This document shows positions 51,485 to 60,265 of a stretch of DNA of 64,000 bases, piece after piece (positions within the stretch are counted from its first letter, which is position 1; the number at the start of each line of letters is the position of its first letter). Position numbers and translations under genes: made by a program. The DNA lies in NCBI GenBank assembly GCA_946553045.1, contig CAMNRO010000002.1:62001-126000 (forward strand), in the 5' to 3' direction. The DNA comes from an uncultured Porphyromonadaceae bacterium. Lineage in GTDB: Bacteria; Bacteroidota; Bacteroidia; Bacteroidales; Muribaculaceae. The notes beneath the pieces were generated by a model, which searched no databases, had not been told where the DNA came from, and was given only the letters and a program-made list of their open reading frames with translations.

Positions 51485-52464
51485 AAGCCCGCGCCGCAGT
51501 CATATTACTGTTGTCGTGCATGACTCTCACGTCGTTGCAGAGCTGTTTTACGGGAGTGGAAAGCACTCCGCGTATCAGCCTCAACGACGTGAAGAAACAG
51601 CAGGCCGCAACCGTTACCGACGAACAGCGATTTTTGGCCGGACTCGCCCCGACGCCGCCTTCGCAGTGGCAGCCGGGGCATAGGCTGCGTGTCGACGACG
51701 CCAAAATAGCTCTCGCGCTGACTTCCGCTTCGGCCTCTGCCGACAGTCTGCCCGGGCGCGACCTCATATTCGACGGCTTTTCACCCGCAGTGTCGCTCAC
51801 CGGCACAGACGCCGTCGAAGTCGCATTTCATGCCGACCTTCCCGGCGGACGAGCCGAATATTTCTACCGTGTATCTGTAGATATGGCCGACCTCGATACG
51901 CTGGAGGCCCTTCAGGTGCCGTTTACCGTAGATATGGACCTCGTGGAGCGTGTCGACAGCCTTATGCGCGGACGACGCCTTTTTATCCGCACTCCTCAGT
52001 GGTATAGCCCCGCGGGAAGCCACACGGCTGTAGCGGGGCTGCGTCATGTGCCTGTAATCGTCGACAGTGTCATTGCCGGAGACTCCAACTATCCTCTCGG
52101 AATCATCTTCACGCTCGAAAACGAAAAACAGGCCCGTGTGCTCGAGCCTTCGGGCAAAGCCTGCACACGTATGGTCTACATGACCGTTGGCCGTAGCCGT
52201 GCCGCAACGCGCAACTTCGATATACTCTTCTCTTTCCGCGACCCGCGCGAAATATATCCGGGCATAAAAGACGATATCTGGGAACTGATTGTGCGCTCGC
52301 GCGTGAAAGAGGGCATGACACGCGAGGAATGCCGCCTGGCCCTCGGAGCACCGACAACCCTGCGGCGCATACCCACCTACGGCGGCATGCGCGAAAACTG
52401 GCAATACTCCGACGGCGTCTACCTCTACTTCGACGACGGCTACCTCACCCGCTTCCGCCAATAA
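51481..52464 (+). CDS. Exported protein with BamE-like C-terminal segment, coupled to the S9A protease
   Basis: A 327-residue protein with a lipoprotein signal (VILLLSCMTLTSLQSC). The mature middle has no recognised domain (VAFHADLPGGRAEYFYRVSVDMADL). The last 55 residues (VKEGMTREECRLALGAPTTLRRIPTYGGMRENWQYSDGVYLYFDDGYLTRFRQ) match the SmpA/OmlA (BamE-like) pattern of Gly-Met-x-x-x-E...GxP, a small periplasmic fold common in Bacteroidetes lipoproteins. ATGA overlap with the prolyl oligopeptidase suggests the two are made together. Function unknown. Confidence 0.7.
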   Translation: MKARAAVILLLSCMTLTSLQSCFTGVESTPRISLNDVKKQQAATVTDEQRFLAGLAPTPPSQWQPGHRLRVDDAKIALALTSASASADSLPGRDLIFDGFSPAVSLTGTDAVEVAFHADLPGGRAEYFYRVSVDMADLDTLEALQVPFTVDMDLVERVDSLMRGRRLFIRTPQWYSPAGSHTAVAGLRHVPVIVDSVIAGDSNYPLGIIFTLENEKQARVLEPSGKACTRMVYMTVGRSRAATRNFDILFSFRDPREIYPGIKDDIWELIVRSRVKEGMTREECRLALGAPTTLRRIPTYGGMRENWQYSDGVYLYFDDGYLTRFRQ

Positions 52465-52480
52465 CCTCCTAAAGCTATAG

Positions 52481-52525
52481 AAAGACAAAGACGTCATCTC
52501 CGGTCGAGATGACGCCTTTGTCTTT
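52481..52525. terminator. Bidirectional terminator between the lipoprotein and flavodoxin genes
   Basis: AAAGACAAAG plus CGTCATCTC (52481-52500) pair with GAGATGACG plus CTTTGTCTTT (52506-52525), 19 pairs around one mismatch and a 5-nt loop, followed by further T on the plus strand and preceded by AAAG on the other. It fits both converging genes. Confidence 0.9.
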
Positions 52526-52540
52526 TTTGGTGGTGGTGGG

Positions 52541-53032
52541 TCAGGCGAGGAGGGCGGCCCAGGCCTGGAGGCGGCGGTCGGTGTATTCGGGGTGGTTGAC
52601 GAGGTCGAGGACGAGGCCGCGCATTGTGTCGCCGTCGCTTGCCTCGGAGTGGCGGAAGGTGTAGCCGTCGGCCGGATATTCGCCTATCATTTCCGCGCCG
52701 GTATCTTTGAGGCTGAAGTAGATTTTGCCAACGGCGTCGCAGAAGGTGTCTTTCATCTTTTCGTCGCCGCACCCGAAGATGGCGATTCTGTGGCCCCGGA
52801 GGTCGAGAGCCTGTGCGCCGTCGATAAAGTCGAACATGTCTTCTTCTAGATTTCCGCCTCTCCATGTCGAGCTTCCTATAATCAGGGTTTCGTAGTCGCC
52901 CAGGGCAGAGGGGGCTGTGTCGGCCACATTGTGTATGTCTTCGGCGGGGATACCCATTATTTTTGCGAGACGATTGGCAACGCCGGCAGTAGTGCCGGTA
53001 TTTGAAGCATAGAAAATACCGTATTTTTTCAT
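52541..53032 (-). CDS. fldA: Flavodoxin
   Basis: A 163-residue FMN-binding electron carrier. The phosphate loop FYASNTGTTAGVANRLAKIMG (residues 6-26), the FMN isoalloxazine loop LIIGSSTWRGGNLEEDMFDFID (about 54-75) and the later FGCGDEKMKDTFCDAVGKIYFSL segment are typical of long-chain flavodoxins. The start at 53032 (MKKYGIFYASN) is chosen over an in-frame upstream start that adds 27 unlikely residues. It would carry electrons to cytoplasmic enzymes, for example in iron limitation; no regulatory site was seen. Confidence 0.94.
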   Translation of the reverse strand: MKKYGIFYASNTGTTAGVANRLAKIMGIPAEDIHNVADTAPSALGDYETLIIGSSTWRGGNLEEDMFDFIDGAQALDLRGHRIAIFGCGDEKMKDTFCDAVGKIYFSLKDTGAEMIGEYPADGYTFRHSEASDGDTMRGLVLDLVNHPEYTDRRLQAWAALLA

Positions 53033-53188
53033 TGTTGTGTTTGTTGTTGATTTTATCATATAACACGGCAGAGGCTTCTGTGGTTCAGCATTTTTAACAA
53101 TGGTGATTAACACTCTTTGGGAAACCTCGCTCTCTGCGAGAATGTTTGTATATTAAAACGACGTTACAACTACCAAAATTCAACAATC

Positions 53189-53956
53189 ATGGCAACGAAC
53201 GACAATAAAGCACCTAAGGACGGCTCCAGGAGCCTCAAGGCGCATAATGAACCCGAGAGGCTTGCCGCACATCCGGAACCGGCACAGCTCGAAGCCTATA
53301 AGGAAGACGAGGAAATTGTTCCGGCAGTGACTGCCGATGTCGACGAAACTCCGAAATTCATAAAATATGGTGCCGCAGTCCTGCTCGGTCTTGCTTTCGG
53401 CCTGGGCTGCTACATATGGTATGACGGCGGGTTCCCGTCGAAGCCGCAGAATCCCGAGGGTCCCATCGCTTCGCGGGCGGCCAATTACGACTATTTCAAC
53501 AGCGACAACGATTATGCCATATACTACTCCGACGCAGAGATTCCGTCGCCGTTCGAGACCACCGCTTATACTCAGGTGCCCCAGGTGGTGACTTCTGAAG
53601 TCGCAGCGGTGCCGGATGCCGACGACGCTATGGTGGCGGCTGCCGATATACCGGTGGTAGTATATCTTTTCCAGTATGATTCATCTAAAATACCCGAAAC
53701 GGCGGCTTTGACCAACGTGGCAAACAGGGCCGCGAAGGCCGGTGTTGCCCTCGATGTCAAGGCATATACCGACGAGCATGGCCGCGTGGCCTACAACAGG
53801 CGTCTGAGCGAACGCCGGGCCAAGGCTATAGCCGACTATCTGGTGGCACATGGCATGCCGTCGGCAAAGGTAATCATACACCCGATGGGTCCCACGCACC
53901 AGTTCGGAAGTGATGCCGCTGACCGACGAGCTGAAATCACTCCTCTTCGCCAATAG
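53189..53956 (+). CDS. OmpA-domain inner-membrane-anchored protein
   Basis: A 255-residue protein with a cytoplasmic acidic N-terminus (about 1-60), one transmembrane helix (FIKYGAAVLLGLAFGLGCYIWY), a low-complexity periplasmic linker and a C-terminal OmpA/MotB-like domain (about 160-250, FQYDSSKIPETAALTNVANRAAKAG, NRRLSERRAKAIADYLVAHG and DRRAEI). Such domains bind peptidoglycan through the Asp-Arg positions. The start at 53189 begins with MATNDNKAPK; an earlier frame start adds 24 unlikely residues. Its role (anchor, sensor or motor stator-like) cannot be told. Confidence 0.8.
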   Translation: MATNDNKAPKDGSRSLKAHNEPERLAAHPEPAQLEAYKEDEEIVPAVTADVDETPKFIKYGAAVLLGLAFGLGCYIWYDGGFPSKPQNPEGPIASRAANYDYFNSDNDYAIYYSDAEIPSPFETTAYTQVPQVVTSEVAAVPDADDAMVAAADIPVVVYLFQYDSSKIPETAALTNVANRAAKAGVALDVKAYTDEHGRVAYNRRLSERRAKAIADYLVAHGMPSAKVIIHPMGPTHQFGSDAADRRAEITPLRQ

Positions 53957-53974
53957 AAATAGAGCAATAGATGT

Positions 53975-54004
53975 AACAGGCGCGGCCAGTGGGTCGCGCC
54001 TGTT
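53975..54004. terminator. Bidirectional hairpin between ompA-like gene and rodA
   Basis: AACAGGCGCG (53975-53984) pairs perfectly with CGCGCCTGTT (53995-54004) around a 10-nt loop, between two convergent genes. Flanking T-runs are short. Confidence 0.7.
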
Positions 54005-54009
54005 GTGTG

Positions 54010-55479
54010 TCAGTATGCAAGTATGTTTTTGCGGGTTGCGTCGATTTTGAGGAGTATGAACAGGAGGATTGTGAATCCCCAGAGCGATGAGCCTCCGTAG
54101 CTGAAGAATGGTAGGGGAATGCCGATGACAGGGCACAGGCCTATCACCATGCCTATGTTTATGCAGAAGTGGAATATGAAATAGGAAGCCACGCAGTAGG
54201 CATAGACGCGCCCGAAGGTTGTCGGCTGGCGTTCGCCGATTTTTATTACTCTCAGAATCAGCCCCAGGAAGAGCAGGGTGACAAACATTGTTCCGACAAA
54301 GCCTTCTTCTTCGCCTATGGTGCAGAAAATGAAGTCGGTGTGCTGTTCGGGCACATATTTCAGCTTGGTCTGGGTGCCGTTGAGGAAGCCTTTGCCGAAG
54401 AATCCGCCCGAGCCGATGGCGATGGTGCTCTGGTTGACGTTGTAGCCGGCGCCGCGCAGGTCTTCGACCATGCCGAGCGCCACTTTCACGCGCATTTGCT
54501 GGTGCGGTTGAAGGTGGTTGAAGGCCGCACCGACCGAAAAGAGGAAACCGAGCGAGAATATGGCGGTAGCGACAGTGACGTAGAGCTTAGGGCGTCGTAG
54601 TTTGATTGCCTCGATAACCACATAGATGCAGGCTACCGCTATTACGCCGATAGTGACGGGCAATCCCGGTATTTCGATTCCGCATAAGTCCAGAATATAC
54701 TCAACAATGCCGGTTCCGGCGAACCAGAAGAGGAGGTTGCGGGCAACCTCAAGACGGCGTGAGTAGACAGCCGTCATGGCTACCATGATAATCATTACCA
54801 TTATCATGACTATGAATTCGCCCGTCGGGATGCCGATAATGGTGTTTTCCACATATTTAATGCCGACAACGAATATCACTACCGAGAGCAGGGCCGTAAA
54901 CAGCACAAGGCCGCTCATACCCTCGCGGTATAGCACGAAGAACAGTGCCATGAAAGTGAGGGCGGAACCGGTTTCGTTCTGCAGCAGAATGAGCACGATT
55001 GGTATGAAGATGATAGACAGCGCCTTGACGTAGTTACCGAATTTGGCATTGAGCGAGAAGTGATATGTGCTGAATAGCTTGGCAAGGGCCAGCGCGGTGG
55101 CAAATTTGGCGAACTCGGCCGGCTGGAGGCTCATCGGGCCGAGCGAGAGCCACGAGCGGGAGCCCTTGATGTCGTGGGCGAGGAAGGGCGTCACGGCCAG
55201 CAGCACGACGACTGCAATGTAGATAGGGAAGGCGTAGGTCTCGTACATTCGCGAGTCTATGAGCAGCAGAACCACACCGAGACATAGCGACAGCCCTATC
55301 CAGCGTAGCTGCTTGCCGGAGAACTCGTCGTACGACAGCATGCTGGCATTGTCGAAATCGTAGCTTGCGGCATAGATGCTCACCATTCCGGCAAGCACCA
55401 TTATCAGATATATTATGATTGTTGGCCAGTCGAGGTTGCGGAACGTCGACGAGGGGTCATTTCTTCTTGGGAGCGGCAT
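54010..55479 (-). CDS. rodA: Peptidoglycan glycosyltransferase RodA
   Basis: A 489-residue SEDS-family polymerase that links lipid II into glycan strands for side-wall elongation with PBP2. Ten or so transmembrane segments are visible; landmarks are LSLGPMSLQPAEFAKFATALALAKL, LLILQNETGSALTFMALFFVLY, GSGGFFGKGFLNGTQTKLKYVPEQHTDFIFC and IPLPFFSYGGSSLWGFTILLFILL near the C-terminus. The protein is about 100 residues longer than E. coli RodA because of inserts near residues 220-300. Its ATG lies 23 bp inside mrdA, so it is last in the Rod gene series. Confidence 0.94.
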   Translation of the reverse strand: MPLPRRNDPSSTFRNLDWPTIIIYLIMVLAGMVSIYAASYDFDNASMLSYDEFSGKQLRWIGLSLCLGVVLLLIDSRMYETYAFPIYIAVVVLLAVTPFLAHDIKGSRSWLSLGPMSLQPAEFAKFATALALAKLFSTYHFSLNAKFGNYVKALSIIFIPIVLILLQNETGSALTFMALFFVLYREGMSGLVLFTALLSVVIFVVGIKYVENTIIGIPTGEFIVMIMVMIIMVAMTAVYSRRLEVARNLLFWFAGTGIVEYILDLCGIEIPGLPVTIGVIAVACIYVVIEAIKLRRPKLYVTVATAIFSLGFLFSVGAAFNHLQPHQQMRVKVALGMVEDLRGAGYNVNQSTIAIGSGGFFGKGFLNGTQTKLKYVPEQHTDFIFCTIGEEEGFVGTMFVTLLFLGLILRVIKIGERQPTTFGRVYAYCVASYFIFHFCINIGMVIGLCPVIGIPLPFFSYGGSSLWGFTILLFILLKIDATRKNILAY

Positions 55480-57316
55480 AGAATATAGATGAGTGCATCA
55501 TTTGGTCTTCCATATATTTTCTTTCTGGCGAAATAGTGCCGGTGAGGTATTTTTCCATCACCAGACTGCCTATAGGCACGCCGTATGTAGCGCCCCAGCC
55601 TCCGTTTTCGACATATACGGCCACGGCAATCTTGGGTTCGTTGTATGGAGCGAAGCCCATGAATGCGGAGTGGTCTTTGCCATGCGGATTCTGCGCGGTT
55701 CCCGTCTTGCCGCAGACCTCGATACCCGGGATTGCAGCCCGTCGGCATGTGCCGCCGGTCACGGCCATGCGCATACCTTCGGCCACGGCGTCGTAGTGCT
55801 TACGCTCTATGGTCGGGTATCGTCGGTTGAGTATGTCTTCGGGCATGACGGTGTCCTGGATTTCTTTTACCACATGAGGGGTTATAAACCAGCCGCGGTT
55901 GGCAATCGTTGCGCCGAGATTGGCAATCTGCAGGGGTGTGGACAGGATTTCGCCCTGGCCGATGGAGACAGATATGATGGTGTTGGCACTCCAGCGGCCT
56001 GCCTTGTAGAAGCGGTTGTAGAATTCTTCGTTCGGAATGAAGCCGCGCTGCTCGCCGGGCAAATCGACACCGAGCCTATAGCCGTAGCCCATGGAGACGA
56101 GGTGCTTTTTCCATATCTCGAAGGCGTTGGCCGAAGAGCCGTATTTGCTCCGCCTGTCGATCATGGCCTTGAAACCCCAGCAGAAGAAGGCGTTGCACGA
56201 CGTCTGTAGCGCGGGTTTCAGCGGGAGGGGCGAGCCATGAGCGTGACAGCCCACACGCAGTCCGCCGTTGATATATCCGTGGGCGCACGGATATGTGGTG
56301 TTCAGGTCTATTATCCCTTCCTGGAGGAAAATGAGGCCCTGGGTGGGCTTGAAGGTCGAGCCGGGGGGGTAAGCGCCCATGATAGAGCGGTCGAAAAGCG
56401 GCCAGGAATCGTCGTTTACGAGTTTGCGGTAGTTTTCGCCACGCTGGCGTCCGACAAGCAGCGTCGGGTCGTAGTTTGGCATCGATACCATGCAGAGCAC
56501 TTCGCCTGTAGCCGGTTCGATGGCTACGACGGCGCCGCGCTTGCCTACCATCAGCGACTCGGCATACTGCTGGAGCTTGATGTCGAGGCTGAGGCGGAGG
56601 TCGCGACCGGAAATCGGCTCGATATCGGCTGCGCCGTCTTCATATCGGCCCTGGATTCGGCCGCGGGCATCGCGTATGAGGATTTCAACGCCTTTTACAC
56701 CGCGCAGATACGATTCGTAGCTCTTTTCAATGCCAAGGTCGCCGGTATAGTCGCCGGGCGAGTAATAATCGTCGCGCTTGATGTCGTCGGCGGAGACTTC
56801 GCGGATATTTCCGAGCACATTTGCAGCTGTAGCGTGCTTGTACTGGCGCAATATGCGCTTCTGTATGAAGAAACCGGGGAAGCGGTAGAGTTTTTCCTGA
56901 AGACGGCCGTAGTCCTGGGCCGACAGCTGGGTCATGAGCCGCTGGGGCGTATAGGAGGAATAGCCCGGATTGAGGCGTTTGTCCTTCATGTCGGCCATGC
57001 GCTTGTCGAACTGCTCTTTTGTGATGTTCAGTGTAGAGCAGAAGTCGAGGGTGTCGAATGGCTGCACGTCGCGAGGTATGAGCATGACGTCGTAGGCCGG
57101 CTGATTGAAGACGACGAGTTCGCCGTTGCGGTCGTAGATAAGTCCGCGCGAAGGGTAGACTGTTTTTTTCAGAAACGCATTGGAGTCGGCGGAACGTTTG
57201 TACTTCTCGTCGTTGATCTGGAGGTCGAAGAGGCGTACGAGGAATATGGCGGCTATCAGAACGATAAAGCCGCCAATCACATATTTGCGTTTCTCAAGAT
57301 CGTAGTTTTTTCTCAA
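55457..57316 (-). CDS. mrdA: Penicillin-binding protein 2 (elongation transpeptidase)
   Basis: A 619-residue class B PBP that cross-links the wall made by RodA. The signal anchor helix is YVIGGFIVLIAAIFLVRLFDL (about 11-31), followed by the dimerisation/pedestal region and the transpeptidase domain: active-site Ser in AYPPGSTFKPTQGLIFLQ (SxxK), RWSANTIISVSIGQG (SxN) and GIEVCGKTGTAQNPHG (KTG). It begins with TTG; no ATG is available before the anchor helix, and the spacing to mreD is 12 bp. It overlaps rodA by 23 bp. Confidence 0.95.
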   Translation of the reverse strand: MRKNYDLEKRKYVIGGFIVLIAAIFLVRLFDLQINDEKYKRSADSNAFLKKTVYPSRGLIYDRNGELVVFNQPAYDVMLIPRDVQPFDTLDFCSTLNITKEQFDKRMADMKDKRLNPGYSSYTPQRLMTQLSAQDYGRLQEKLYRFPGFFIQKRILRQYKHATAANVLGNIREVSADDIKRDDYYSPGDYTGDLGIEKSYESYLRGVKGVEILIRDARGRIQGRYEDGAADIEPISGRDLRLSLDIKLQQYAESLMVGKRGAVVAIEPATGEVLCMVSMPNYDPTLLVGRQRGENYRKLVNDDSWPLFDRSIMGAYPPGSTFKPTQGLIFLQEGIIDLNTTYPCAHGYINGGLRVGCHAHGSPLPLKPALQTSCNAFFCWGFKAMIDRRSKYGSSANAFEIWKKHLVSMGYGYRLGVDLPGEQRGFIPNEEFYNRFYKAGRWSANTIISVSIGQGEILSTPLQIANLGATIANRGWFITPHVVKEIQDTVMPEDILNRRYPTIERKHYDAVAEGMRMAVTGGTCRRAAIPGIEVCGKTGTAQNPHGKDHSAFMGFAPYNEPKIAVAVYVENGGWGATYGVPIGSLVMEKYLTGTISPERKYMEDQMMHSSIFYAAPKKK

Positions 57317-57328
57317 GCCTTGGGGTGT

Positions 57329-57844
57329 TTATACTGCTTCGCGACCGCGCGATACGGCGCAGTCGAGAGCATAGAGGAGAATGAAAGAGTAGATTGTAGA
57401 GGCTATTATGCGGAGCACCAGCAGTCGGAAATTGAAGAACTGGAATGCTTCGATGGTAAACACCATGGCGCAGTAGATGAGTACCATGGTGACGAGGAAC
57501 TTCATGAAGGCACCGTGACCCATGCTTCGGGTCGACGGACTCCGGCCAGCCAGGTCGTCGTCGATCGACACATAGAGGTGGAAGACCGGTTTGCGGCAAA
57601 ATGCGAGCACGGTGCAGGCAAGGGCGTTGACTCCGGCGGTGTCGCAGAACATGTCGACAGTGAGGCCGGCCAGGAATCCGATTGTCGTAGACCAGTTTGT
57701 GCCCAGGGTCACCGGAAGCATTATGACGATATAAATGAATACTATCGGCAATGCCACGTTGAACAGGGCCAGATGGTTGAATATCACCGCCTGGGCCGGC
57801 ACAAGCAGCAGGAATGCCAAAACTATCGATATCGCCGTCTTCAT
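57329..57844 (-). CDS. mreD: Rod-shape-determining protein MreD
   Basis: A 171-residue integral membrane protein with about five transmembrane helices (MKTAISIVLAFLLLVPAQAV; VALPIVFIYIVIMLPVTL; FLAGLTVDMFCDTAGVNALACTVLAFC; FLVTMVLIYCAMVFTIEAFQFF). The identity comes from position between mreC and mrdA and the weak MreD pattern GLTVDMF; the family is poorly conserved. It is part of the Rod complex that links MreB to PBP2/RodA. A 103-bp AT-rich inverted repeat separates it from mreC upstream. Confidence 0.85.
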   Translation of the reverse strand: MKTAISIVLAFLLLVPAQAVIFNHLALFNVALPIVFIYIVIMLPVTLGTNWSTTIGFLAGLTVDMFCDTAGVNALACTVLAFCRKPVFHLYVSIDDDLAGRSPSTRSMGHGAFMKFLVTMVLIYCAMVFTIEAFQFFNFRLLVLRIIASTIYSFILLYALDCAVSRGREAV

Positions 57845-57850
57845 CTTTTT

Positions 57851-57939
57851 TAATGTATAATTAATAATGTAAAATTAATAATTGTATGCGTGGACTATTG
57901 TAGAGGAAATTATTAATTATACATTATCAATTATTAATT
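57851..57939. repeat. AT-rich inverted repeat splitting mreC and mreD
   Basis: The left arm (57851-57884, TAATGTATAATTAATAATGT...) and the right arm (57908-57939, AATTATTAATTATACATTAT...) are nearly complementary over about 20-28 nt around a 23-nt loop. The 20-mer AATGTATAATTAATAATGTA (57852-57871) is repeated exactly at 59864-59883. Such spacer repeats may be miniature mobile elements. Confidence 0.75.
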
Positions 57940-57947
57940 CTAAATCA

Positions 57948-58817
57948 TCAGTTGCCGAATGGTTTCTTTTTTGAGTCGTTTTCTTCGCCGGCGGTGAGGG
58001 CGCGGAGCTCTTCGGCCTGGTTGTTGACAACCACCTGCACGTTGCCCAGGGTTGTGAAATCGGCCAGGAGCTTGATGCGCAGGGTGAAGAAATTCTGGTT
58101 CTTGTCGCTTTCGGCTTCCATCACCGTTCCAACCGGTAGACCGGCCGGGAAGACGGCCGAATAGCCGCTGGTGACGATGGTGTCGCCCGGTTCATAGATT
58201 GTATGTCGGGGCAGCTCTTCGAGAAGGGCTTCTGTCGGATTGACGCCATCCCATACGAGGGAGCCGAAATAGTCGCTTCGTTTGATTTTGCACGACAGGC
58301 GGAAGTGCGGGTTGAGCAGCGATATCACGCGGGCGCTGTGCGCGCCTGTGGTGCTCACAATGCCGACAACGCCGTTGCGGTCTATCACACCGAGCTCAGG
58401 TTTCACGCCGTCGTTGCTGCCTTTGTTGATGGTAAGGTAGTTGAACGGGTGCGATATGCTGTTGTTGATTACGTGTGCTACGATGAAGTCGAAATGTCGC
58501 ACACCGCTGTCGAGAGCGAGGGTATCGGTGAAGTTCGCCTCCTGCATGGCGTCGATGGTCTCCTGCAGACGTACAATTTCGGCCTGCAGCTCGGCGTTGC
58601 GTCGGTTGAGGTCGCCGTTTATTTCGCGCAGGTCGAAATAGGAGGTCACATTGTTGGCGCCTTTGTAGACCGTGGCCGCCATACGACCGGCACTTGTCAT
58701 GAACACATGCTGCCGGTATGGGTCGCCGTTGAACAAGAGCATGCAGCCGATCACCACGTAGAACGTGAAGACCAGCCACTTGCTATGTCGTAGTATGAAG
58801 CCGAAAAGCTCGTTCAC
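57948..58817 (-). CDS. mreC: Rod-shape-determining protein MreC
   Basis: A 289-residue bitopic protein: one transmembrane helix near the N-terminus (WLVFTFYVVIGCMLLFNG), a coiled coil (about 70-100, LNRRNAELQAEIVRLQETIDAMQEA) and the beta-barrel MreC core (FDFIVAHVINNSISHPFNYLTINKGSNDGVKPELGVIDRNGVVGIV, then GDTIVTSGYSAVFPAGLPVGTVME). It activates PBP2/RodA in the periplasm. The start is a GTG at 58817, 12 bp after the mreB stop, with no earlier ATG fitting the family. Confidence 0.92.
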   Translation of the reverse strand: MNELFGFILRHSKWLVFTFYVVIGCMLLFNGDPYRQHVFMTSAGRMAATVYKGANNVTSYFDLREINGDLNRRNAELQAEIVRLQETIDAMQEANFTDTLALDSGVRHFDFIVAHVINNSISHPFNYLTINKGSNDGVKPELGVIDRNGVVGIVSTTGAHSARVISLLNPHFRLSCKIKRSDYFGSLVWDGVNPTEALLEELPRHTIYEPGDTIVTSGYSAVFPAGLPVGTVMEAESDKNQNFFTLRIKLLADFTTLGNVQVVVNNQAEELRALTAGEENDSKKKPFGN

Positions 58818-58829
58818 CGTCGGCTGTCC

Positions 58830-59849
58830 TTATCGGATAAGGAACGAGAATTTGTGAATATTCTTCAGAGCTACGCCCGTACCCTTGGCTACGCAGAGCA
58901 GAGGGTCTTCCGCAACGTGGAACTGAATGCCGATTTTGTCGATGAGGCGCTTGTCGAGACCGCGCAGCATGGCGCCGCCACCGGCGAGGTAGATACCGTT
59001 GCGCACGATGTCGGCATAGAGTTCGGGCGGAGTCTGCTCGAGGGCGCTGAGCACGGCTGCTTCGATTTTCGATATTGTCTTCTCAATGCAGTGGCATATT
59101 TCCTGGTAGCTCACGGGCACTTCGAGAGGCAGGGCGGTCATTAGGTTCGGGCCGTGTACAACATAGTCTTCCGGCGGATTCTCGAGTTCGGTAAGGGCTG
59201 AGCCGACATGCATTTTAATCTGCTCGGCGGTGCGGACACCGACCTTGATATTGTGGGCGCGGCGCATGTGGTTGAGAATATCGTCGGTGAGGTCGTCTCC
59301 GGCAATCTGGATACTCTTGTTGCTCACGATGCCGCCGAGAGAGATTACGGCGATTTCTGTCGTACCGCCGCCTATGTCGACAATCATGTTGCCTTCAGGG
59401 GCTTCGACGTCGAGACCGATACCGAGGGCTGCTGCCATCGGTTCGTGAATCATGTAGACGTCGCGGCCGTCGGCGTGTTCCGACGAGTCGCGCACGGCGC
59501 GGACCTCGACTTCGGTCGAGCCCGAGGGAATGCCCACAACCATGCGGAGCGAGGGCGAGAACCAGTTGTTTTTAGTGCTGGCCTTCTTCACAAGACCGCG
59601 AATCATGAGTTCGGCGGCGTTGAAGTCGGCAATCACACCCTTGCGCAGTGGGCGCACGGTGCGTATGCCGGGGTGGCCTTTGCCTTCCATCTGGTGGGCC
59701 TCCTTGCCGACGGCGATAAGCTTGTCGGTGCGGGTGTCGAGCGCCACGATAGAGGGCTCGTTGATCACAATTTTGTCATTGTGAATTATGATGGTATTTG
59801 CAGTACCAAGGTCGATGGCAATCTCCTTGGTCAGAGAAAACAACTTCAC
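58830..59849 (-). CDS. mreB: Rod-shape-determining actin-like protein MreB
   Basis: A 339-residue actin homologue that polymerises under the inner membrane and guides wall synthesis. It has the phosphate-1 motif EIAIDLGTANTIII, the connect-1 GIPSGSTEVEVRAVRDSSEHADGRDVYMIHEPMAAALGIGL, phosphate-2 NMIVDIGGGTTEIAVISLGG and GIYLAGGGAMLRGLDKRL. The N-terminal MKLFSLTK is a possible membrane-binding segment. The start codon is GTG. It is first in the mre-rod series; purH and a small four-helix protein precede it. Confidence 0.97.
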   Translation of the reverse strand: MKLFSLTKEIAIDLGTANTIIIHNDKIVINEPSIVALDTRTDKLIAVGKEAHQMEGKGHPGIRTVRPLRKGVIADFNAAELMIRGLVKKASTKNNWFSPSLRMVVGIPSGSTEVEVRAVRDSSEHADGRDVYMIHEPMAAALGIGLDVEAPEGNMIVDIGGGTTEIAVISLGGIVSNKSIQIAGDDLTDDILNHMRRAHNIKVGVRTAEQIKMHVGSALTELENPPEDYVVHGPNLMTALPLEVPVSYQEICHCIEKTISKIEAAVLSALEQTPPELYADIVRNGIYLAGGGAMLRGLDKRLIDKIGIQFHVAEDPLLCVAKGTGVALKNIHKFSFLIR

Positions 59850-59863
59850 TTTAAATAATTAAT

Positions 59864-59883
59864 AATGTATAATTAATAATGTA
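59864..59883. repeat. Exact 20-bp repeat of the mreC-mreD spacer
   Basis: The spacer between the four-helix-bundle gene and mreB contains the same 20-mer as 57852-57871, within a longer AT-rich run (59851-59890) of repeated AATTAATAATGTAT units. Confidence 0.85.
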
Positions 59884-59911
59884 TAATTGAATGAATTTAA
59901 GAATTTATGAC

Positions 59912-60265
59912 TCAGATTGTTGAACGTGATGTTTTAAGTATTGAAGTGAGTAAGCGTATCAGTTCTTCACAATCTTTGTTATAACAATCAAACTCATGAG
60001 AGTCCATATAGTTCGATTCGAATAGAAGTTCTAACCAATATTGAGCTTCTGCGGCTTCTTTAAGTGATATTGAAAGCTTAAAAATGAAGTCTGCCTTAGA
60101 CTGTGCGTAGAGCCCTTCTCTGATATTGGCGCCAATAGATGTCGCGCTCCTAAAGAGCTGTTTCGACATTATGTATTCTTTTCGCATGTCCGCCAACTCC
60201 CGGCAAAGGCAGATGCACTTTAGTGCAAATGCCTTGCTTTTATCGCGGAGTGGGTTGGAATCCAT
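59912..60265 (-). CDS. Four-helix-bundle protein (23S rRNA-intervening-sequence protein family)
   Basis: A 117-residue helical protein matching the four-helix-bundle family named after ORFs in rRNA intervening sequences: FALKCICLCRELADMRKEYIMSKQLFRSATSIGANIREGLYAQSKADFIFKLSISLKEAAEAQYWLELLFES contains the conserved RSATSIGANIxE motif (about residues 41-51) and KEAAEAxYWLxLL. Its role is unknown; related proteins are scattered singly in Bacteroidetes genomes and some form oligomeric rings. It lies between purH and mreB, two core genes, and AT-rich repeats flank it, suggesting it was inserted. Confidence 0.9.
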   Translation of the reverse strand: MDSNPLRDKSKAFALKCICLCRELADMRKEYIMSKQLFRSATSIGANIREGLYAQSKADFIFKLSISLKEAAEAQYWLELLFESNYMDSHEFDCYNKDCEELIRLLTSILKTSRSTI

